Assembly: GCA_947475295.1 (NCBI GenBank)
Contig: CANJLF010000009.1
Span: forward strand, 39,463-103,462
DNA from: Fidelibacterota bacterium
Lineage (GTDB): Bacteria > Pseudomonadota > Alphaproteobacteria > Rhodospirillales > Rhodospirillaceae
Length of the DNA: 64,000 bases
Direction of reading: 5' to 3'
Each line of letters begins with the position of its first letter. The first letter of the stretch is position 1. Below, piece by piece: positions 9,247-18,014 of this stretch. The notes under the pieces are model-generated. The model did not search any database. It was given only the letters and a program-made list of their open reading frames with translations, and was not told the origin of the DNA. Both the position numbers and the translations under genes were made by a program.

Positions 9247-10350
9247 CTAAGCGATCCCGCGTCGCTCCGCCCAGCGCGCACCGGCACGGGCAATGGTAGG
9301 CCCTACCAACATCACCAGCAAAAAGCGTGACGTCTGCATCGCCATCACGAAGGGCAGATCGACCTTGGAACCGGCGGCGATGATCGCTACGGAATCAGCC
9401 CCTCCGGGGCTTGTCGCAAGATAGGCCGTCAGCGCGTCGGTTCCGAGGGCAAAATGCAGAAGGGCCGCTAGGCCGCCGCACAGGACGATCAAGATAATTG
9501 TCGAAGCAGCAATGCGCGGGAACATACGCGCCGCGTGATGCACGATGTCGCGCGTAAACCGCATTCCGATGGTCCAGCCCAGGAGGGCATACGGGACCGC
9601 CATAAGCCACGGCGGCAGCGACAGCTCAACCTGTCCGCTGACAGACAAAGCGAGGCCGAGGACGAGAGGCACGAGCAAGGCGCCGGCCGGGATTTTCAAT
9701 CTGGAGCCCACAATGGCGCCACCGGCCGCCACGGCGATGGTAGCGGCTAAAGCATTCCACTCGAATGGAGGAAACCAATTAGAGGCCATCGCGGCCGCTT
9801 CGTGAGAGCCGGTCCATAATCGCGCGACGACGCTCGCGATTATGGCCACAAAGATCACCCGCAGGAACTGCATAAAGGCCACAAGGCGGACGTCGCCACC
9901 ATAGGCATCGGCCATCAACACCATTACCGTCGCCGCACCGGGCGCTGATCCCCATACCGCCGTAGTTCCCGGCAGCATGCGAAGCCGCGCAAGAAGAACA
10001 CCCAGCACGCTACTGAACAGAATGACGGCGGACGCAGAGGCCAAGAAGATCGGCCATTGTGTGGCAATCCTGTGCGAGGCGCCGGGGCCGATACCGATAC
10101 CGTGGACGATCAGGCAGCCGATCAACCCTTGCGAAATAAGATACGGCCACTTTGGTACGATAACTTGACCGCCGAAGAACGCGGCCAGCAGGATCGCGGA
10201 GAGCATGGGGCCGAGAAAAAGCGCTGCCGGAAGGTGGATAAGCTCGAGTACGACGACGAAAGTGAGCGATACTACGACCAACACGCTCCATTGCCAGGCC
10301 GCGGGCTTGTCCCGGAATGTCCAGGCATCCGGTCCTTTCATATCTTCCAT
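9247..10350 (-). CDS. AbrB-family membrane protein (AmoA-annotated putative transporter)
   Basis: About 367 residues with some ten hydrophobic segments in two similar halves, the AbrB-duplication architecture often mis-annotated as ammonia monooxygenase. Typical phrases are LPGTTAVWGSAPGAATVMVLMADAYGGD in the first half and LATSPGGADSVAIIAAG in the second, the same P-G-A/G loop repeated. Function is undetermined; it is presumably an inner-membrane transporter. The frame extends upstream to a TTG at 10446, but ATG 10350 with GTGAG before it gives a normal N terminus. It is inverted relative to its neighbours and interrupts the accessory block. Confidence 0.85.
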   Translation of the reverse strand: MEDMKGPDAWTFRDKPAAWQWSVLVVVSLTFVVVLELIHLPAALFLGPMLSAILLAAFFGGQVIVPKWPYLISQGLIGCLIVHGIGIGPGASHRIATQWPIFLASASAVILFSSVLGVLLARLRMLPGTTAVWGSAPGAATVMVLMADAYGGDVRLVAFMQFLRVIFVAIIASVVARLWTGSHEAAAMASNWFPPFEWNALAATIAVAAGGAIVGSRLKIPAGALLVPLVLGLALSVSGQVELSLPPWLMAVPYALLGWTIGMRFTRDIVHHAARMFPRIAASTIILIVLCGGLAALLHFALGTDALTAYLATSPGGADSVAIIAAGSKVDLPFVMAMQTSRFLLVMLVGPTIARAGARWAERRGIA

Positions 10351-10596
10351 GGCGGGCTCACAGAGGCGCATTCGGAACACGAGACTGGCGGCGGGCTTTG
10401 AAACCGGTAGGGCAGGGGCCGAAAGCACGGCCTGGAGTTCCTTCAAAATCCCAATGATCTGTTCTCCGCTGCGGCCTGACCGATTTTCTGTACCAGTCGT
10501 GATGAAACTCTACTGCATCACTAAGCGCCCAAAATTGCTCGCGCTCGTCCAATGCTGCAGTGCGGGATAAAAATCGTGCACTGAATAGTTACAAAA

Positions 10597-10643
10597 TGTA
10601 CGTACACCTTGGACTTGAAATGACCTACAACATATATGATACT
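10597..10643 (+). promoter_or_regulatory. Candidate operator and promoter of the Lipoprotein_15 gene
   Basis: The palindrome TGTACGTACA (10597-10606) is followed by TTGAAA (10615-10620), a 17-base spacer and GATACT (10638-10643), a plausible weak sigma-70-type promoter. The palindrome has the TGTMCGKACA form also found before the TonB receptor. Confidence 0.35.
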
Positions 10644-10683
10644 ATAAGCACTCAACTCACCATCAATCCTAATGTGGTCGATT

Positions 10684-12072
10684 ATGAAACTCATGCAAAA
10701 AGCGCTCTCTATTTCGATCGTCGCATTCGCAGCTCTGGCGGGTGTGCCTACATACGCGGCGGCTCCGAAAGAAGACTACGTTCAAGCGCCGATGCCTCCG
10801 GGTTTTCAGGTCATCGTCTCCGAAGTCGAAGGGCCCGTTTTTACGAACGCAGAAGGGCGCACGCTATATATGTGGCCCAAGCGCGCACGGCGATCCGGTC
10901 TTCAAGTTGGCGATGAGGTCGGTGTGTCGTCTTGCGGCAATGAGGTTGTTCGCGAGACCAGCGGGGGAGCGAGCCCGTATGCAGCTGGGTTCGAACTGCC
11001 GGGGAACGATACACGACCTGCGTGTACGCAAGTTTGGCCGCCCGTTTATGCCGCAGCCGACGCGAAGCCAGTTGGCAGATGGTCAGTGATCAAGCGTACC
11101 GACGGACGTATGCAGTGGGCTTATGATCGCCGTGCGTTGTACACATCCGTTTTGGACAAGCAGCCCGGTGACGTATTCGGGGGGACTAATCTTCCCAGTC
11201 AAGGCGAGGGCGGCGGCGAACGGAAACCGGTCGGGCCGAAATCAAATGTGCCCGCGCAGTTCGCCGTCCACACAACGATGACGGGTCGGTTTGTCACTGT
11301 GCGCAGTGGCCATTCTGTCTATACTTACGATGGCGACGGTCGTAACAAATCTAATTGCAAAGACGCATGTTTGGATGAGTGGTCGCCGGTGTTGGCGGCA
11401 GCTTCTTCAGAATCTGTTGGTGAATGGACAAATTTCGAACGCGTGCCCGGCATACATCAGTGGGCATTCCGTGGACGCCCCGTTTATCTACGCCAGACGG
11501 ATCTGGAGGAGGGAGAAAGGGTGAATGCCGATGTGCCCGGCTGGCACAATGTCTTTACCCAAATGGTGCCTGCGCCCCCCAAAGATTTTGCTATGAAAGC
11601 CACGCTCGTTGGAACGGGGCTTGGGGATTCCAAGGGCATGACCGTCTACCGCTATATTTGCGTTGAGGATGGAATCGATAACCTCGGTTGCGATACCCCG
11701 AACGATCAGCAAATTTACCGCTTCGCGATGTGCGGCGGCGGTGATCCAGATTTATGCGTAAAGACGTTCCCCTATGTAATCGCCCCGGTAGGTGCGAAAA
11801 CCGGCAATCGCGTCTGGGGTACGATGTATATCGATCCTAAAACCGGAAAGCGGACCGAGGACAAAGCTTCAGGCGCGCTCAATGTTTGGACTTTCCGCGA
11901 CCGCCCAGTTTACACGTTTGCGGGTTATCGTGGCTATGGTGACAGTAATCCGAGCGAGCTCAAGGCCCATGGATGGGGCGAGGGGAACGCCGGATACAAT
12001 GGATATATGGCGATGATTTATCGCGACGGAACCGGCGACAAGCGAGATGGCTCCATCGGCGGCTATCGCTAA
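10684..12072 (+). CDS. Secreted protein with three Lipoprotein_15-like modules
   Basis: About 462 residues. A signal peptide (MKLMQKALSISIVAF...AAAP) is followed by three modules of roughly 110-140 residues. Each has a (T/S)(L/V)Y.Y/W strand, paired cysteines, an opening such as WPPVYAAA, a PVGRWSVIKR-like strand, QWA(Y/F)..R and a PVY/ALY strand. This is the 'secreted repeat of unknown function' (Lipoprotein_15) pattern; the third module is the most divergent and has extra cysteines (CGGGDPDLC). ATG codons at 10672, 10684 and 10693 are possible; 10684 gives the best signal peptide and none has a good ribosome site. It heads the four-gene secreted/oxidase-like group. Confidence 0.85.
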   Translation: MKLMQKALSISIVAFAALAGVPTYAAAPKEDYVQAPMPPGFQVIVSEVEGPVFTNAEGRTLYMWPKRARRSGLQVGDEVGVSSCGNEVVRETSGGASPYAAGFELPGNDTRPACTQVWPPVYAAADAKPVGRWSVIKRTDGRMQWAYDRRALYTSVLDKQPGDVFGGTNLPSQGEGGGERKPVGPKSNVPAQFAVHTTMTGRFVTVRSGHSVYTYDGDGRNKSNCKDACLDEWSPVLAAASSESVGEWTNFERVPGIHQWAFRGRPVYLRQTDLEEGERVNADVPGWHNVFTQMVPAPPKDFAMKATLVGTGLGDSKGMTVYRYICVEDGIDNLGCDTPNDQQIYRFAMCGGGDPDLCVKTFPYVIAPVGAKTGNRVWGTMYIDPKTGKRTEDKASGALNVWTFRDRPVYTFAGYRGYGDSNPSELKAHGWGEGNAGYNGYMAMIYRDGTGDKRDGSIGGYR

Positions 12073-12113
12073 AGATGAATTATTTGATACGTGAACAAAA
12101 AAGGGAGAGTGGC

Positions 12114-13262
12114 ATGAAAACTCAACAATCGGCATCGCGAAAGATTTGGCTCGGCAAGACGGCCATCGCAGGATTGGCCGCCGCGGCATTTAGCGCCGCC
12201 ACCGTTGGCGCGAGTGCCGCCCCGCCGCCTGGTCGCACGATTGCCTACGCCGTGACCGACCGCGTAGAATCTACTTATGAAACGAAAGACGCCAAAGAGG
12301 AATGTCCCGACGGGCTCTATGCGATGGGCGCGCGCGAGCAGTTCGCGGACTCGTTTCCGAATACCGAAGGTAAGAAGGCGGACGGTACGAGATGGACCGT
12401 CGCGGAGACTTCTCTCGCGCGCGAAACCGAGGTTTGGTTTCCGAACTTAGGGCCGGGCAAATATCCGACTAAGGAAGTGAAGGGTAAAATTAGCTTTGGC
12501 CTGAACCTTGACGGCAAGGTCAAGGACTCCGATTTCACGGCACCCGACGGTACGCCTGGCATAGACAATCAGTTCTACCGCGCGACGGGGTGCATCGAGA
12601 GTTATCGCGACGGATCGTCGCAACGCCTTTTCTATACTGAATTTTTAGAATCTCGGAACTTCAATCGCACTGTCATTGAATTGACGGATGTCGACAGCCT
12701 GGAAAACGACGATGACGTAGTGGTCACAACGTACCGCGGTCTCGATACTATGGCCAAAGATGCCAAGGGAGAATTCGCGGTGGATGCGACCCAGCGCGTC
12801 GACGGGGAATTTGGTCAGTACTTCGTTCGTAATTTCAAAGCTAAAATCGTGGATGGCACACTGATCTCATCGCAACCCGGGGAATTCGTTTGGCCGAATG
12901 AAAACCATACGGACGCAGCAACTGAAATTATGCGCGACGCGCGTTTTCAGATGAAGTTGACCCCGGAAAAGATGGACGGCATTGTCGCCGGCTATCTCGA
13001 TGTGGAAACCACCTATCGGGCGTCGATGAAACGTTACGGCACGCATCAAGCCAGCTACGGCAAACTGGCGGGTGGATCGATATATAAAACCTTGCGCAAG
13101 TTAGCCGATGCTTATCCAGACCCGAAGACGGGCGAGAACACGGCGATTTCGGGCGCTTTGAGTATTAAAGGCGTTCGGGTGCAACTCGTCCATCCGGACA
13201 AGAAGGTCGCGGATGTGAACACGGCGCCACAGCTAAAACGCTTGGCCTCGGCCGGGGAATAG
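12114..13262 (+). CDS. Exported protein of unknown family
   Basis: 382 residues. The ATG at 12114 follows AAGGGAGAG by about 6 bases; the frame is open further upstream but that overlaps the previous gene. A signal peptide with an extended basic N-region (MKTQQSASRKIWLGK, then an alanine-rich core ending ASAA) is clear. The mature part is acidic and hydrophilic, has just two cysteines (EECPDG, ATGCIES), and appears beta-rich; I recognise no domain. Position between the Lipoprotein_15 and DUF1592 genes suggests it belongs to the same envelope process. Confidence 0.85.
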   Translation: MKTQQSASRKIWLGKTAIAGLAAAAFSAATVGASAAPPPGRTIAYAVTDRVESTYETKDAKEECPDGLYAMGAREQFADSFPNTEGKKADGTRWTVAETSLARETEVWFPNLGPGKYPTKEVKGKISFGLNLDGKVKDSDFTAPDGTPGIDNQFYRATGCIESYRDGSSQRLFYTEFLESRNFNRTVIELTDVDSLENDDDVVVTTYRGLDTMAKDAKGEFAVDATQRVDGEFGQYFVRNFKAKIVDGTLISSQPGEFVWPNENHTDAATEIMRDARFQMKLTPEKMDGIVAGYLDVETTYRASMKRYGTHQASYGKLAGGSIYKTLRKLADAYPDPKTGENTAISGALSIKGVRVQLVHPDKKVADVNTAPQLKRLASAGE

Positions 13263-13290
13263 TCAACGGACGCGAAAGCGATAGCTTTAG

Positions 13291-13320
13291 GTTGCTGCCC
13301 GCGTCGCGGGCAGCAACTTT
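13291..13320 (+). terminator. Hairpin between the unknown exported protein and the DUF1592 gene
   Basis: A perfect 12-bp stem (GTTGCTGCCCGC / GCGGGCAGCAAC) with a 3-base loop and only TTT behind it. More likely a partial terminator or attenuator than a full stop, as the next gene starts 30 bp later. Confidence 0.55.
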
Positions 13321-13349
13321 ACGAAGTGGCTTAAAAAAGGGCGAAGAAA

Positions 13350-15083
13350 GTGGTTTTGTATAAAAAAATCTTACATCTTGGATCGACAACATCGAGAAAG
13401 GTTTCGTCGGCTTTTGCGGCGATACTGGTCGCGACGACGATGTTGGCGGGTGGGCCCTTCGGTATTGCCGCGAATTCTGGCTTGGCGGCAAATGTAGCGA
13501 AAGATGCGGGCACGGCGGATATTGGCACGCCTAAGCATATGCGATTGCTGACCTTGCAGCAGTACATCAATACAATTCAGTATTTTTTCGGCCCCGACAT
13601 TAAAATCGATGTGAAGTTCGCGCCGCTTCCGCGCGATGGAGGCCTGCTTATGGCCGGAGCTTCGGTGGGTGGCGTCAGCGACTCACAAATTGAGACTTAT
13701 CAAAAAATCGCCAATCTGGTGTCCTTGCAGGTTGTCGATGCCGACCACAGGGGTGCACTGTTTCAGTGCAAACCGGCAGATGAGAGAGCCGCCGATGATG
13801 CCTGCGCAAGCAAGTTCCTGACGCGCGTCATCGATTATCTATACTTCATACCGCCGCCCAAAGAGCACGTCGCGAAAATGGTTGATCAAGCCGGCGTGGT
13901 GGCAAACCGCCTCAATAGTTTTTACTCTGGAATCCAAGTCGTTCTCGAGAGCGTGCTCTTGAATCCCAACGTGCTTTTGGTCGTGGAAAATGAAGAGCCT
14001 GATCCCAAGAACCCTGGCCACATGCGCTTGGATGCGGCGTCGCAGGCGTCCCGCTTGAGCCTGTTTTTATGGAATGCTGCGCCGGATCGGACTCTACGCA
14101 CAGCGGCCAGTCGCGGCGATTTGTTTGATAACAAAAAACGCGCCCGTGTTGTTGACGCAATGTTGGCCAGCCCGCGGCTAGAGATGGGAACACGCGCCTT
14201 CTTCGACGACATGTTCGGCTTGGAAGGCATGGAAACCGTCACCAAAGATGCTAACACCTATCCGTATTTTCTTGGCAATCTCGTATCCGATGCGCGCGAA
14301 CAGACATTGCGCACGGTCGTCAACCTATTGCTGACTAAAAACGGCGACTACAGAGATATCTTTACGTCGCGCGAGACCTTCATTTCGCCGGGGTTGGGAG
14401 TTCTCTATGGCGTAAAGGGGTTGCCAGGCTGGAGAGCGTACGAGTTTCCACCCGAAGCTCATCGCGCCGGCATTCTGACGCAAGCAAGTTTCCTTGCAAT
14501 GAACTCCCATTCGACGCGCAGTTCTCCCACGTTGCGGGGCAAGGCACTGCGTGAGCTAATTCTTTGCCAGAAGGTTCCGCCGCCGCCGGCCAACGTCGAT
14601 TTTTCGGCGGTCGAAAATCCCGATCCGAGCCTCAAGACCGCGCGGCAACGGCTCGATCTTCATCAAAAAAATCCTGCGTGCGCAGGCTGTCACAAGATTA
14701 CGGACCCCATCGGTCTTGCACTGGAGAATTTCGACGGTGCCGGCCGCTATCGTGATAACGAAAAGGGTGAGAAGATTGATCTCAGAGGCGTCGTCGATGG
14801 CAAAGCTTTCACAGATATTGAAGGCATGAGCCAGGCGATACACGGTAGTCCGGCAGTGCCAAAATGCCTGGTACAGCGCGCTTTTACCTATGCGACCGCG
14901 GGCGTCTTGCCTCAATCGACCGCCCCTGTTCTGGAGGATCTAAATAAGACGTTCGCCTCGAACGGCTATCGTCTGAAGCCGTTGTTGCGCGCGATTACGC
15001 TGAGCCCCGCGTTCTCTAAAGTCGACGAGGCCAGCGCGGCGCCGGCTGAGAAAAAAAGCGCGAGCGCTTCGCCAACGAATTAA
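13350..15083 (+). CDS. DUF1592/DUF1588/DUF1585 protein with one CxxCH motif
   Basis: 577 residues from a GTG start (AAAAAGGGCGAAG upstream). An N-terminal export signal ends near residue 45. A DUF1587-like RLLTLQQYINTI segment (about 55) is followed by DUF1595/DUF1592 (about 150-330), DUF1588 (about 335-440) and DUF1585 (about 480-555). CAGCH at residues 444-448, followed by KITDPIGLALENFD, is the classic single c-type heme site of this family. The separate N-terminal cytochrome domain found in planctomycete relatives is absent. Family function is unknown; a periplasmic heme redox protein is the reasonable inference. The DUF1552 gene follows at 37 bp, its usual partner. Confidence 0.92.
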   Translation: MVLYKKILHLGSTTSRKVSSAFAAILVATTMLAGGPFGIAANSGLAANVAKDAGTADIGTPKHMRLLTLQQYINTIQYFFGPDIKIDVKFAPLPRDGGLLMAGASVGGVSDSQIETYQKIANLVSLQVVDADHRGALFQCKPADERAADDACASKFLTRVIDYLYFIPPPKEHVAKMVDQAGVVANRLNSFYSGIQVVLESVLLNPNVLLVVENEEPDPKNPGHMRLDAASQASRLSLFLWNAAPDRTLRTAASRGDLFDNKKRARVVDAMLASPRLEMGTRAFFDDMFGLEGMETVTKDANTYPYFLGNLVSDAREQTLRTVVNLLLTKNGDYRDIFTSRETFISPGLGVLYGVKGLPGWRAYEFPPEAHRAGILTQASFLAMNSHSTRSSPTLRGKALRELILCQKVPPPPANVDFSAVENPDPSLKTARQRLDLHQKNPACAGCHKITDPIGLALENFDGAGRYRDNEKGEKIDLRGVVDGKAFTDIEGMSQAIHGSPAVPKCLVQRAFTYATAGVLPQSTAPVLEDLNKTFASNGYRLKPLLRAITLSPAFSKVDEASAAPAEKKSASASPTN

Positions 15084-15120
15084 ATTGCTGCAAATTCATG
15101 ACTAAGTAGGAGCGAAAAAT

Positions 15121-16458
15121 ATGCTGAAAAATTTTTCTCGTCGTCGCGTGCTTCGCGGCATGTTGAATGGTGGCGCCATTACGGTCGGGTTGCCGCTCCT
15201 CGATTGCTTCCTGAATAGCAACGGGAATGCCTTTGCTGATGGCAAGCCAATGCCGGTGCGCTTCGGTACCTGGAGCTGGGGCCTTGGCATGACGCACGAC
15301 CTTTTCGTGCCGAAGAAAACCGGCAAGGATTTCGAGTTCCCAGAAGAAATCGAAGCGCTCAAACCCTATCGGGACAATATGAACGTCCTTACGAACTTCG
15401 TGGGATTTCGCGACGGTGCCGCGCTGGTAGGCCACTCAACAGCCTGGATCATTTCGCGCACTGGAAATCCACCCACCCCCGCCCAAGGGCTTTCCGATGG
15501 AACGTGGGATATTAAGGTCGCCAATCATATCGGCAGCCGAAATCGCTTTAAGACCTTGACGGTCACGGCCGCGGGGCATGCGCGTGCTTCGTATTCGTAT
15601 GAAAACCCGAATACGGTCAATGCGTCCGAATATTCGCCGCTTCAATTCTATGCACGTTTGTTTGGGCCCGAATTTACGGATCCGAACGGCAAGGACTTTA
15701 AGCCCAGCCCGCTCGTGATGTCGCGCAAAAGTGTGCTGTCGGTGGTCATGGAAGATATGAGTTGGCTCAATCAGCGTGTCGGCGCAGCGGACAAGGAGCG
15801 TCTTGATAAATATTTCACAGGGCTGCGTCACCTTGAGAATCAATTAGATCAGCAGCTAACGAAGCCAGAGGCCATCGAGGCCTGCCGTCCCGTGGAGCCA
15901 GGGAAAGATAATGTGCATATGGGCCTCGAATCTCCGTCCATCGTTGTGCGAAATAAAATGATGTCGGATCTGCTTGCGATGGCTGTCGCGTGCGACCAAA
16001 CGCGCGTGCTCAACATGGCCTACGCCGACATGTCTTCGAATACGGTCAAACCGGGATATGACAAGCCTCACCACACGACCACGCACGAAGAGCCGGTCGA
16101 CGAGAAGGGCCACCAGCCGAACTGCTCGTGGTTTACGCGTCGTTGCATGGAAGGGTTTGCTACTTTCCTGCATTCTTTTTCGGACATCAAGGAAGGCGAT
16201 GGTACGCTGCTCGATAATATGCTGATCGTGGCCGACACCGATTGCGGCAGCGCTCGCACGCACTCCTTGGACGACATACCGATGTTCACCGCGGGCCGTG
16301 CCGGCGGAAAGTTCAAGACCGGCTTGCATATCGATATGAAGGGTGCGCCGATGTCGCGGATGGCTCTCACCGCAATGCGTACGCTGGGAATGGACCTTCA
16401 GAAGTTTGGTGGGGGAACCAATCTGACGTCTGACTCCATTAGTGAGATTGTGGTTTAG
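15121..16458 (+). CDS. DUF1552 protein with Tat-like signal
   Basis: 445 residues. The N terminus FSRRRVLRGMLNGGAITVGL fits a twin-arginine signal, implying export in folded form, possibly with a cofactor. The body is DUF1552, which has an alkaline-phosphatase/sulfatase-superfamily look: VRFGTWSWGLGM, GHSTAWI, and DNMLIVADTDCGSARTHSLDDIP toward the end. DUF1552 and DUF1592 genes are habitually adjacent in planctomycetes and some proteobacteria, so a joint function is likely though undefined. A strong terminator follows 3 bases after the stop. Confidence 0.92.
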   Translation: MLKNFSRRRVLRGMLNGGAITVGLPLLDCFLNSNGNAFADGKPMPVRFGTWSWGLGMTHDLFVPKKTGKDFEFPEEIEALKPYRDNMNVLTNFVGFRDGAALVGHSTAWIISRTGNPPTPAQGLSDGTWDIKVANHIGSRNRFKTLTVTAAGHARASYSYENPNTVNASEYSPLQFYARLFGPEFTDPNGKDFKPSPLVMSRKSVLSVVMEDMSWLNQRVGAADKERLDKYFTGLRHLENQLDQQLTKPEAIEACRPVEPGKDNVHMGLESPSIVVRNKMMSDLLAMAVACDQTRVLNMAYADMSSNTVKPGYDKPHHTTTHEEPVDEKGHQPNCSWFTRRCMEGFATFLHSFSDIKEGDGTLLDNMLIVADTDCGSARTHSLDDIPMFTAGRAGGKFKTGLHIDMKGAPMSRMALTAMRTLGMDLQKFGGGTNLTSDSISEIVV

Positions 16459-16460
16459 TG

Positions 16461-16496
16461 AGAATCGCGCGCGGTTCGCCGCGCGCGATTCTTTTT
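16461..16496 (+). terminator. Strong Rho-independent terminator after the DUF1552 gene
   Basis: A perfect 14-bp GC-rich stem (AGAATCGCGCGCGG / CCGCGCGCGATTCT) closed by a TTCG loop and followed by T5. It marks the end of the accessory transcript. Confidence 0.95.
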
Positions 16497-16552
16497 CACT
16501 CCGAATAGAAGCCAACCGATAGACGGTGCGCATCCGAGCGGTCAGCTCGGGT

Positions 16553-16666
16553 CGAATCAACGCGGCTCCTAATTCCCCATGCTAAATAAACTTGGCGACG
16601 ACTGGGGCGGGGATCTATGACATTTCCTGAATTGTGTACCGTGCGGGGCTGCGCTTTAAATTCTAA
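16553..16666 (+). pseudogene. 3'-end remnant of a TonB-dependent receptor
   Basis: The frame ending in the TAA at 16664 reads INAAPN, then INLATTGAGIYDIS, a stop, then IVYRAGLRFKF. It aligns over about 38 codons with the end of the receptor at 5062-7989 (LNVAPN, LNLGINGTGLYDSYG, IVYRAGLRFKF). Two in-frame stops (16583 and 16628) and the missing upstream part show it is dead. The last 36 bases are nearly identical to the intact gene. Confidence 0.85.
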
Positions 16667-16888
16667 AAGGCAGAGAAAATTCGCGCGTGCGTAGCGTCGC
16701 CCAGATCCGTCGACCCATGATTTCCCCCTCTTGTTCCGGCTCAGCGACGCCAAGCACGCCCTGCACAATCCTAAACCTAAAGCCATGCCGGTCCATCTCC
16801 TTCCGCAAGGATAACGGCATCCGATGGCCGTCGCCTCGGGTGCTCCCTAACACATTGAATTTATTTAAAGAAAATGAATTTGTGGGCG
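16667..16888. other. Non-coding stretch before tRNA-Ser, nothing recognised
   Basis: A minus-strand frame across 16676-16860 has somewhat protein-like wording but no start signal, and I recognise no family. It may be further decayed sequence beside the tRNA. Confidence 0.35.
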
Positions 16889-16978
16889 TGGCGGAAGGGG
16901 TGAGATTCGAACTCACGGAGAGCTTACACCCTCGCCGGTTTTCAAGACCGGTGCCTTAAACCACTCGGCCACCCTTCC
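16889..16978 (-). tRNA. tRNA-Ser(TGA)
   Basis: Reading the minus strand: acceptor GGAAGGG pairs with CCCTTCC, D arm GCCGAGTGGTTTAAGGC, anticodon loop CTTGAAA (anticodon TGA), a long variable arm as expected for serine, T arm GTGAG-TTCGAAT-CTCAC, and an encoded CCA at the end. Confidence 0.97.
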
Positions 16979-17104
16979 GGAACGCGTGCAGCTTATAGCA
17001 AACTTCCGGGGCACATTTGAAAGAGTGTTTTTGATCACGCCGAACGTGTAGAAAAAAGCCCTAAGGCCCGGAAGATGGGCGCGGGGACTTGGAGACTTAT
17101 TGTT

Positions 17105-17998
17105 ATGGCTGCGCATTCCGGCACACCTCCTGTCATCGGCGTGATTGGCGGATCGGGCATTTACGATCTCGACGGGCTCACCAACAAAACCTGGCGGAAA
17201 GTCACGACCCCCTTCGGCGATCCGTCCGACGATCTGCTCCACGGTGAGCTCAGCGGCCAGAAGATGGTCTTTCTGCCGCGTCATGGGCGCGGCCACAAGC
17301 GCTCGCCCTCGGACCTCAATTACCGGGCCAATATCTGCGCGCTCAAGATGTCCGGCGTGACGGAAATTCTGTCCTTAAGCGCCTGCGGGTCCTTGAAAGA
17401 GGAACTGGCGCCGGGAACCTTTGTCATCGCCGACCAATTCATCGACCGCACCTTCGCGCGGGAAAAATCCTTCTTTGAGCCGGGCCTGGTCGCCCACGTC
17501 TCCATGGCCCATCCGGTGTGCGGACGATTGGGCGAGGGGATCGCCGCTGCGGCCGCCGCGCTCAAAATTCCACATGTGCGGGGCGGCACGTACCTGACCA
17601 TGGAAGGCCCGCAGTTTTCCACGCTGGCGGAATCCGAGCTCTATCGCAGCTGGGGCTGTGACGTCATTGGCATGACCAACATGCCCGAAGCCAAACTCGC
17701 CCGCGAAGCCGAGATGTGTTACGCCACCATCGCCATGGTCACCGACTATGACTGCTGGCACGAAGACCACGGCGCAGTGACGGTGGACCAGATCGTGCGT
17801 GTTCTTTTGGCCAATGCCGACAAAGCACGAGAATTGGTAAAAGCGATCACGCCGACGCTACAGCACCGTGTGTATCCCTGTGACCGCGGCTGTCACCACG
17901 CCCTGGATTCTGCCATCATCACGTCACCCGACGCGCGCGACCAGGCCGTCGTCAAGAAGCTGGCGCCGATTATCGGGCGCGTTCTGCCGGCGGCTTAA
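17105..17998 (+). CDS. mtnP: S-methyl-5'-thioadenosine phosphorylase
   Basis: 297 residues, normal for the PNP/MTAP family. It cleaves methylthioadenosine with phosphate to adenine and methylthioribose-1-phosphate in the cytoplasm. Visible marks are VIGVIGGSGIYDLDGL (phosphate loop), RHGRGHKRSPSDLNYRANI, and EGPQFSTLAES...GMTNMPEAKLAREAEMCYA. The D(Y)DCWH segment favours methylthioadenosine over inosine-type substrates. The ATG at 17105 has GGAGA upstream; an in-frame ATG at 17075 is less well placed. It begins a methionine-salvage pair with mtnA. Confidence 0.95.
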   Translation: MAAHSGTPPVIGVIGGSGIYDLDGLTNKTWRKVTTPFGDPSDDLLHGELSGQKMVFLPRHGRGHKRSPSDLNYRANICALKMSGVTEILSLSACGSLKEELAPGTFVIADQFIDRTFAREKSFFEPGLVAHVSMAHPVCGRLGEGIAAAAAALKIPHVRGGTYLTMEGPQFSTLAESELYRSWGCDVIGMTNMPEAKLAREAEMCYATIAMVTDYDCWHEDHGAVTVDQIVRVLLANADKARELVKAITPTLQHRVYPCDRGCHHALDSAIITSPDARDQAVVKKLAPIIGRVLPAA

Positions 17999-18014
17999 GG
18001 AGGCGGGAAAATTA

